Shown here: positions 58,942 through 64,000 of the stretch, in pieces
Numbering within the stretch: the first letter of the stretch is position 1
How the letters are laid out: every line of letters begins with the position of its first letter
Source of the DNA: Candidatus Riflebacteria bacterium HGW-Riflebacteria-1
Lineage (GTDB): Bacteria > Muiribacteriota > Ozemobacteria > Ozemobacterales > Ozemobacteraceae
DNA: 64,000 nt
Assembly (NCBI GenBank): GCA_002839445.1
Contig: PGYB01000004.1
Location: forward strand, 332,267-396,266
Direction of reading: 5' to 3'
Program-made: the position numbers and the translations under genes
The notes under the pieces: model-generated
The model's input: the letters and a program-made list of their open reading frames with translations, nothing else
Databases searched by the model: none
Told to the model about the DNA's origin: nothing

Positions 58942-60170
58942 CTGGCGGCTCCCTCGTTGCTGATGACGCCATTCGCCGTGCCGGAAGATCGCGTGCGCGC
59001 GTTCTCGGACTCAAGAAAGGCAATTACAGATTTGATCATTGTTTCGAGATGATGCCATGGCTCTGCGGAAAATTCATCGGCGTTGTCACCGCTGTGTTTG
59101 TGGTGAAGCATCAGCAGTTCAGCGCTGGCAATCTTGCGTTCGTGGATAATGCAGTCGATGTTTCCGGGAAATTTCGCCTGCGGTGTTCCGAAGTCGGTTG
59201 TGAGAGTGTATTTGTCGCCGTGCAGCGAGACCAGACTGCGATGCGTTCCCTTTTGTGGTTCGCAGGCCAGCAGAAGCAGCAGCGTTTTTTTGTCTCCGGC
59301 GATAAACAGCTGTCCCCACGACTGAAACAGCGGCAGGGCAATCAGCGGCAGTCTGATGTTGGCAATAAACGTAAAGCCCGCATCGATAAAAGGCTGGCGC
59401 AGGTTCTGGTTGATTTCTTCGGCTCCGGGCAGGGAGCTTAACAGTTCGTCATCGATAATTTCAACTTTGAAAAAATTTCCTTTGGCAATGGGCCGCCCCG
59501 GCCTGATCAGTGAATACCTGGTCGGCAACGGGTGCAGCGCTGCGCTGATAAAAAAGTAAAGCAGGCCAGAAGCGAAAATCTGGCTCAGGCTCAAAGGCTG
59601 CGCCGGCAATTTCCAAAAGTAAAGATACCAAAGGGTGAAGACGCTGGCAATGATCATACTGCGTCCGATCAGGCGGCGCCCGCCAAATGACGGCAGTCTG
59701 GTAGAAACATAACGGTGCAATAGCCAGTAACAGCGGTAAAATTGCACAGCAAATGTCAGCAGGAAAGCGAGTTTGAGAGCCTGAATGATGCCTTCGTCGC
59801 CGGAGAACCCGGCGATTATGGCCGCAGCAAGCAGATAGGCCGGAATTATCGACAGAAGCCGAAAAAACTGGTAATGGCTCGCGACTTTTTGCCGGCCCTG
59901 AGCCGAGATTTGAACGTCGTCCCAGCCCTTGTCGTGTTCGAGTTTTATGCGGCCAATGGTGTAATTGTTGATTGCATCGGCCATAAATATCGGAATAAAG
60001 GACAAAACCGTAATCAGAGTTTGCCATATGCCGCTAACCCAGCCATTTTTGGCCAATATGATCCAGGTGACAGCGCAGCCGGCGAAAGTTGTCAGATTAC
60101 AGGTCAGTCCTAGAAAAAACACCGATTTGAGTTTTTCCAGGCCCGTGGAACCGGAAGTCGTTAAATTCAT
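58938..60170 (-). CDS. Polytopic membrane protein of unknown function
   Basis: A 410-residue protein. Hydrophobic segments in residues ~15-220 (about five or six) are followed by a soluble C-terminal domain (~235-395). I do not recognise a family. It is the first gene of the HD-GYP-recJ-comFB unit and overlaps the HD-GYP gene (ATGA), so it may modulate that sensor. An extended -10 box ends 6 nt before the ATG and there is no ribosome site, suggesting a leaderless mRNA. Confidence 0.6.
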   Translation of the reverse strand: MNLTTSGSTGLEKLKSVFFLGLTCNLTTFAGCAVTWIILAKNGWVSGIWQTLITVLSFIPIFMADAINNYTIGRIKLEHDKGWDDVQISAQGRQKVASHYQFFRLLSIIPAYLLAAAIIAGFSGDEGIIQALKLAFLLTFAVQFYRCYWLLHRYVSTRLPSFGGRRLIGRSMIIASVFTLWYLYFWKLPAQPLSLSQIFASGLLYFFISAALHPLPTRYSLIRPGRPIAKGNFFKVEIIDDELLSSLPGAEEINQNLRQPFIDAGFTFIANIRLPLIALPLFQSWGQLFIAGDKKTLLLLLACEPQKGTHRSLVSLHGDKYTLTTDFGTPQAKFPGNIDCIIHERKIASAELLMLHHKHSGDNADEFSAEPWHHLETMIKSVIAFLESENARTRSSGTANGVISNEGAAR

Positions 60171-60176
60171 ACTGCC

Positions 60177-60185
60177 ACTATAGCA
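60177..60185 (-). promoter_or_regulatory. Extended -10 box TGcTATAGT, leaderless promoter candidate
   Basis: Minus-strand TG-c-TATAGT ends 6 nt before ATG 60170, the same spacing as at ATG 5665. It should drive the membrane protein-HD-GYP-recJ-comFB operon. Confidence 0.5.
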
Positions 60186-60220
60186 CTCTATTTGAACATT
60201 TGCATCATAAGATTTAGTTG

Positions 60221-60249
60221 TTGCATTTATTCGGGGTTTCTGTTATAGT
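60221..60249 (+). promoter_or_regulatory. tRNA promoter
   Basis: TTGCAT (60221-60226), a 17-bp spacer and TGtTATAGT (-10 at 60244-60249), 12 nt before the mature tRNA 5' end. Confidence 0.6.
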
Positions 60250-60261
60250 CATTTTGCGTTA

Positions 60262-60334
<73 letters not shown>

Positions 60335-60340
60335 TGCCTG

Positions 60341-60370
60341 AAAAGCCGCCGATATGGCGGCTTTTCTGTT
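60341..60370 (+). terminator. Hairpin terminator after tRNA-Pro
   Basis: A 10-bp stem AAAAGCCGCC/GGCGGCTTTT with a GATAT loop, followed by CTGTT. The U-tract is mostly within the stem. Confidence 0.7.
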
Positions 60371-60395
60371 ATCTGATCACTCTCTGGAGGGGCAC

Positions 60396-61754
60396 ATGAA
60401 AGAATTGCTCAAATGCTTCAAGGCTTATGATGTTCGCGGCAGATTGCCCGATGAACTCAATGAAACTTCTGCTGAGCTTATCGGTCGCGCCTACGCCGAA
60501 TTTCTCAGACCCGAAAAAGTGGTGATTGGTCGCGATATCAGACACAGCAGTTCTGCGCTTTGCAGCGCCCTTGGCGATGGCCTCATGGCCGGCGGCGTCG
60601 ATGTTTTCGACATCGGCCTGTGTGGCACCGAAGAAATCTACTTTGCCACTTTCAGTCAGGGCTTTGACGGTGGAATCATGGTAACTGCCAGCCATAACCC
60701 GATTGATTACAATGGCATGAAATTTGTGCGCAAAGGTTCGCGGCCGATCAGCGGCGATGATGGTCTGCATAAGATCCGCGATATCGCTATTTCAGGCATG
60801 TTCAGTGAGTCAATGTACACTGGCACCCGTCAGGTAATTGATATCAAGGCAAACTATATCGGGCACCTGGTCGGTTATGTTGACCCTGCCGTTTTGCGGC
60901 CGCTAAAAATCGTGGTGAATGCCGGCAATGGCTGCGCCGGGCCGATCATCGACCGTCTTTCCGAACATTTGCCGTGTCAGTTTATCAGAGTACACCACGA
61001 GCCGGATGGCAGCTTTCCCAATGGAATTCCGAACCCGCTTCTACCAGAAAACCGCTCAGCAACATCAGACGCGGTGATCAAAAGTCAGGCCGACTTTGGC
61101 ATCGCCTGGGACGGCGACTTCGATCGCTGCTTTTTCTTCGACGAGCAGGGCCGTTTCATCGAGGGTTACTATATCGTCGGGCTTCTGGCTGAGAGCTTTT
61201 TGCGGCGCCAGCCCGGCAGCCGCATCATTCACGACCCGCGCCTGACCTGGAACACCATCGACATCGTGACCGGTTCTGGTGGCATTCCGGTGCAGAGCAA
61301 GACCGGTCATGCTTTTATCAAGGCGCGTATGCGCGAAGAAGATGCCGTTTATGGCGGCGAAATGAGCGCACACCATTATTTTAAGGATTTTGCCTATTGT
61401 GACAGCGGTATGATCCCGTGGCTGCTCGTTTACGGCCTGATCTGCAGCAGCGGTAAGACGCTTGGACAGCTGGTTGCCGAAAGAATGCGCGCATTTCCGG
61501 CCAGTGGCGAAATCAATCGCCGGGTCAACGACCCCGAAGCACTCTTTGACAAAATCAAAAGACAATATGATTCACAGGCGGTTGCCAGAGACGAAACCGA
61601 CGGCATAAGTCTCGAAATGCCTGATTGGCGCTTTAATCTGCGGTCATCGAACACCGAGCCGGTCGTGCGCCTCAATGTAGAATCTCGTGGCAACGCTGAT
61701 TTGATGCAGGCGCGAACCGAAGAGCTCCTGCGCCTGATCGGTGGCACACCCTGA
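60396..61754 (+). CDS. Phosphomannomutase/phosphoglucomutase
   Basis: A 452-residue phosphohexomutase of the ManB/AlgC type, supplying mannose-1-P or glucose-1-P for LPS and polysaccharide. [16 protein letters not shown] starts the protein, then [16 protein letters not shown] (phosphoserine), [12 protein letters not shown] (metal loop), [13 protein letters not shown] (sugar loop) and [15 protein letters not shown] (phosphate loop). ATG 60396 follows GGAGG by 6 nt; the frame extends upstream through the tRNA terminator, which is excluded. It is convergent with comF. Confidence 0.9.
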   Translation: MKELLKCFKAYDVRGRLPDELNETSAELIGRAYAEFLRPEKVVIGRDIRHSSSALCSALGDGLMAGGVDVFDIGLCGTEEIYFATFSQGFDGGIMVTASHNPIDYNGMKFVRKGSRPISGDDGLHKIRDIAISGMFSESMYTGTRQVIDIKANYIGHLVGYVDPAVLRPLKIVVNAGNGCAGPIIDRLSEHLPCQFIRVHHEPDGSFPNGIPNPLLPENRSATSDAVIKSQADFGIAWDGDFDRCFFFDEQGRFIEGYYIVGLLAESFLRRQPGSRIIHDPRLTWNTIDIVTGSGGIPVQSKTGHAFIKARMREEDAVYGGEMSAHHYFKDFAYCDSGMIPWLLVYGLICSSGKTLGQLVAERMRAFPASGEINRRVNDPEALFDKIKRQYDSQAVARDETDGISLEMPDWRFNLRSSNTEPVVRLNVESRGNADLMQARTEELLRLIGGTP

Positions 61755-61766
61755 GCCAGGCAGCAG

Positions 61767-62459
61767 TCAGAATTTTTTGTAAGCGTGTGAGACGACAAGG
61801 GCGCTGATTTTTGCCGGCTTGAGTTCTCGGAGTTTGTCAGCGCACAATTGCAGCGTGCTGCCAGTTGTTGCAACATCGTCAACCAGTATTATGTGACTGT
61901 TCGCGAAAGCGCCGCGTTTAAGATTTCTGTCGACAGCAAATGCACCCTTCAGATTGTCGCGGCGTTCTTCTTCGTCGCAGTCTGCCTGTGGCCGGGTTGC
62001 CCGCGTTCTTAGCAGTGCCGGGCTGAAATGGCAACCGGCAATTGAGGCAAAACTCGCGGCAAGCTTTTCAGCCTGATTGAATCCGCGCTGGCTGAGACGC
62101 TGGCTGTGCATCGGCACCGGAACAATCACATCACTTTTCTTTACCAGGCTTTCTATATTGCCATGCTTATGACAGGCTTCGGCAAGCGCTTTTAACAGTC
62201 TGGCCGATGGATGATATTTTATGATTCTGATCACGTCGGCCATGACGCTGCTGTAACTGCTGAGTGTGTACACCGCGAAGTCGCAGCGTGTGTCATCGGT
62301 CTCCCGTGGCGGATGCAGCGCTGATACGAGCCTGGCATGACAGTCGGCACAGAAAACGACGCCAAAATCTGTCGATGTGCGGCAGCGATGACAGGCATAC
62401 GGCATAAACGCCGCGGCAAAATCCTTCAGCAGCCTGATAAAACTCTCTTTAAGATCCAT
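61767..62459 (-). CDS. comF: ComF-family phosphoribosyltransferase-like protein
   Basis: A 230-residue protein. An N-terminal zinc finger (YACHRCRTSTDFGVVFCADC) is followed by a phosphoribosyltransferase domain with VIVPVPMHSQRLSQRGFNQA and the PRPP loop IILVDDVATTGSTL. ComF aids DNA uptake and single-strand handling during competence; many homologues lie outside com operons. ATG 62459 is chosen because homologous sequence begins there; the frame continues 34 codons further upstream without support. ComFA is absent. Confidence 0.88.
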   Translation of the reverse strand: MDLKESFIRLLKDFAAAFMPYACHRCRTSTDFGVVFCADCHARLVSALHPPRETDDTRCDFAVYTLSSYSSVMADVIRIIKYHPSARLLKALAEACHKHGNIESLVKKSDVIVPVPMHSQRLSQRGFNQAEKLAASFASIAGCHFSPALLRTRATRPQADCDEEERRDNLKGAFAVDRNLKRGAFANSHIILVDDVATTGSTLQLCADKLRELKPAKISALVVSHAYKKF

Positions 62460-62715
62460 GTTTTTCACTCTGATCCTGCGGCAGGAATGTTTTGCCGAAG
62501 ACCAGCTCAAATGTGACAACCTGTAGATTATTTTATCCAAACCGCGTGCGCAGGGCAACATTTCTTGTGTTTCTTAAAAATTGCCGGGGTGGGGGAGAAT
62601 GTGTTATAAAATGGCAGTATTTCTGATCGATGCAATACTGCGGGTGACGCGTTGGTGACTGGAGTGTTGGGAAAAACTTCACAAAAGATATTGGCGGGCG
62701 GACTGGCTGAAATGT

Positions 62716-62763
62716 TGACAAACAGGTAAGCTGACAGACAGGCTTGCTGACAGACCCGCTGAT
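62716..62763 (+). repeat. Three imperfect 16-bp tandem repeats
   Basis: Units begin at 62716, 62732 and 62748 and share TGACA-A/G-ACxxG-x-x-x-GC (for example TGACAGACAGGCTTGC). Units 1 and 2 match at 12 of 16 positions; units 2 and 3 share their first 8 bases. A fourth degenerate unit may start at 62764. They end just upstream of the rfbB -35 box. Confidence 0.5.
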
Positions 62764-62775
62764 TGAGAGTCTGGT

Positions 62776-62804
62776 TTGTCCGGCTGGCGGCGATGTATGA
62801 TAAT
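62776..62804 (+). promoter_or_regulatory. Promoter candidate for rfbB
   Basis: TTGTCC (62776-62781), a 17-bp spacer and GATAAT (62799-62804), ~25 nt leader before ATG 62836. Confidence 0.5.
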
Positions 62805-62835
62805 TTAAAGAGTTGAACAGAATGAGGAGATGACG

Positions 62836-63882
62836 ATGAATATTATAGTTACCGGTGGAGCAGGGTTTATTGGTTCGGCAGTGATTAGACATCTGATAAA
62901 GAATACCGAGCATCGGGTGATCAATCTCGACAAGCTTACTTATGCCGGTAACCTCGAATCTCTGCGCGAAATCAGCGATTCTCCACGTTACTGCTTCGAA
63001 AACGCCGACATCTGCGATCGGGAAGCTGTCGAACGTGTTTTCAATACGCACAAGCCTGACGCGATAATGCATCTTGCCGCCGAATCGCATGTTGACCGCT
63101 CGATTGACGGCCCGGCAACGTTTATTCAAACCAATATCATCGGTACCTATACTCTGCTCGAAGCGGCGCGCACCCGTGCCCGCGAGAACCCGGAATTCCG
63201 CTTTCATCACATCAGCACTGACGAAGTCTATGGTGATCTTGAGGTCGATGACAGCCTTTTTACCGAAGAAACATCGTATGACCCGAGTTCGCCATATTCA
63301 GCCAGCAAGGCCTCTTCAGATCATCTGGTGCGGGCATGGCAGCGCACTTATGGCCTTAAAGCAGTAATCACAAACTGCTCGAACAATTACGGTCCTTATC
63401 ATTTCCCTGAAAAGCTCGTTCCGCTGGTGATTCTCAATGCCCTTGAAGGCAAGCCGCTCCCGGTCTACGGCAAAGGTGAGCAGATACGTGACTGGCTCTA
63501 TGTCGAAGATCACGCGCGCGCCCTGTGTACTGTGCTTTTTACCGGCAAACCCGGCGAGACCTATAATATTGGCGGCCACAACGAACAGAAAAACATCGAC
63601 GTGGTCAGGGGAATCTGCAATATTCTCGACGAACTGGCGCCGTCGAAAGGTTCTTTTAAATCATATTCTGACTTGATTACCTTTGTTACTGACCGGCCTG
63701 GTCATGACATGCGTTACGCTATCGACGCCGGCAAGATCGAACGCGAACTCGGCTGGAAGCCGGAAGAGACCTTCGCGACCGGTCTGCGCAAAACCGTGCA
63801 GTGGTATCTCGACAACAAGTGGTGGTGGGAGCCGCTGCGCGATAAATACCAGCGCCAGCGCCTCGGCCTCGCCGCGAAGTAA
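62836..63882 (+). CDS. rfbB: dTDP-glucose 4,6-dehydratase
   Basis: A 348-residue extended short-chain dehydrogenase making dTDP-4-keto-6-deoxyglucose for deoxysugars such as rhamnose. The Rossmann motif is [20 protein letters not shown] carries the catalytic Asp-Glu and [12 protein letters not shown] the Tyr/Lys pair. [17 protein letters not shown] and [15 protein letters not shown] are family blocks. ATG 62836, with GAGGAG 6 nt upstream, is preferred to ATG 62830, which sits on the ribosome site. rfbA, rfbC and rfbD are not visible. Confidence 0.94.
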   Translation: MNIIVTGGAGFIGSAVIRHLIKNTEHRVINLDKLTYAGNLESLREISDSPRYCFENADICDREAVERVFNTHKPDAIMHLAAESHVDRSIDGPATFIQTNIIGTYTLLEAARTRARENPEFRFHHISTDEVYGDLEVDDSLFTEETSYDPSSPYSASKASSDHLVRAWQRTYGLKAVITNCSNNYGPYHFPEKLVPLVILNALEGKPLPVYGKGEQIRDWLYVEDHARALCTVLFTGKPGETYNIGGHNEQKNIDVVRGICNILDELAPSKGSFKSYSDLITFVTDRPGHDMRYAIDAGKIERELGWKPEETFATGLRKTVQWYLDNKWWWEPLRDKYQRQRLGLAAK

Positions 63883-63944
63883 GAATATCTCGCACAAAGC
63901 CACTAGTCCTCTGTCACACATGACTTCAAGAATTGATTTTTTGG

Positions 63945-63950
63945 TATACT
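63945..63950 (+). promoter_or_regulatory. Extended -10 box TGgTATACT near the right edge
   Basis: TG at 63942-63943 and TATACT at 63945-63950, 4 nt before an ATG. A weak -35 (ATGACT, 63920-63925) lies 19 bp upstream. Confidence 0.4.
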
Positions 63951-63954
63951 GCTT

Positions 63955-64000
63955 ATGCCGGGCTCTCGGCGGAATCCCAACGCTACAGCTATCGGCAGAC
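63955..64000 (+). CDS. Possible start of a further gene (partial)
   Basis: Fifteen open codons from ATG 63955 to the window edge (MPGSRRNPNATAIGR). There is no ribosome site, but a good extended -10 box just upstream would make a leaderless mRNA like others here. The peptide is too short to identify and the call could be wrong. Confidence 0.25.
   Translation, partial: MPGSRRNPNATAIGR

Larger units (their letters stand above)
62460..62835. other. Intergenic region (376 nt) between comF and rfbB
   Basis: A divergent spacer holding the comF promoter region (not resolved), a 16-bp tandem repeat (62716-62763) and the rfbB promoter candidate. No gene is credible here. Confidence 0.6.

Overview
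This window comes from a bacterial chromosome with an outer membrane that carries lipid A/LPS. It is dense, mostly single-copy core and semi-core genes in tight operons, with many 1-4 bp start/stop overlaps. I see no phage, transposase, plasmid or CRISPR signature. The gene mix is unusual: Gram-negative LPS genes sit beside genes best known from Firmicutes (a ytfI/ytfJ-like pair, a holB-yaaT pair, ComF, ComFB). There are also many multi-domain GAF/PAS signalling proteins, HEAT/TPR proteins and a partial indolepyruvate:ferredoxin oxidoreductase, which suggests an anaerobic amino-acid fermenter. A deep uncultured lineage such as Candidatus Riflebacteria would fit, but that is recollection, not something the sequence proves.

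Layout. 1-5.7 kb: 5' end of iorA, a UDP-glucuronate 4-epimerase-type gene, a membrane PAS/GAF protein, an intergenic inverted-repeat region and an exported protein of unknown role. 5.8-14 kb: a dolichol/phytol kinase-like membrane protein, a 5'-nucleotidase, PepD, then a histidine kinase-coaE-moaB operon. 14-18.8 kb (minus): MBL hydrolase, lipid kinase, ytfI-like, ytfJ-like and a cNMP-binding/MinD-type ATPase fusion. 18.9-24 kb (minus): LPS supply and export operon kdsC, lpxL-like, lptC, lptA, lptB, DUF3084. 24-27.6 kb: WecA/MraY-type transferase, holB, PSP1/yaaT. 27.8-37.3 kb: lipid A/Kdo operon lpxI, Gfo/Idh oxidoreductase, ICMT-type methyltransferase, lpxB, msbA, DUF374 (LpxJ-type), a second lpxB-like gene, lpxL-like, kdtA. 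37.3-44.6 kb: VOC protein, ilvE, two small orphan genes, a lytic transglycosylase, three minor-pilin-like genes, yggS and yggT. 44.7-49.2 kb (minus): a TPR/HExxH protein with a small charged partner, a phosphohexomutase and a class III aminotransferase relative lacking its PLP lysine. 49.6-60.2 kb (minus): a 1440-residue zinc-ribbon/HEAT protein, comFB, recJ, an HD-GYP sensor and a membrane protein. 60.2-64 kb: tRNA-Pro(CGG), a phosphomannomutase-type gene, comF, rfbB and the possible start of one more gene.

Together the genes cover much of envelope building: sugar-nucleotide supply (epimerase, phosphohexomutases, RfbB), Kdo and lipid A synthesis, flipping and export, and surface pili. Several promoters share an extended -10 box (TG-n-TATAnT). 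At a few genes this box lies only 4-8 nt before the start codon, implying leaderless or nearly leaderless mRNAs. TTG starts are common, often inside a TTGA stop/start overlap.
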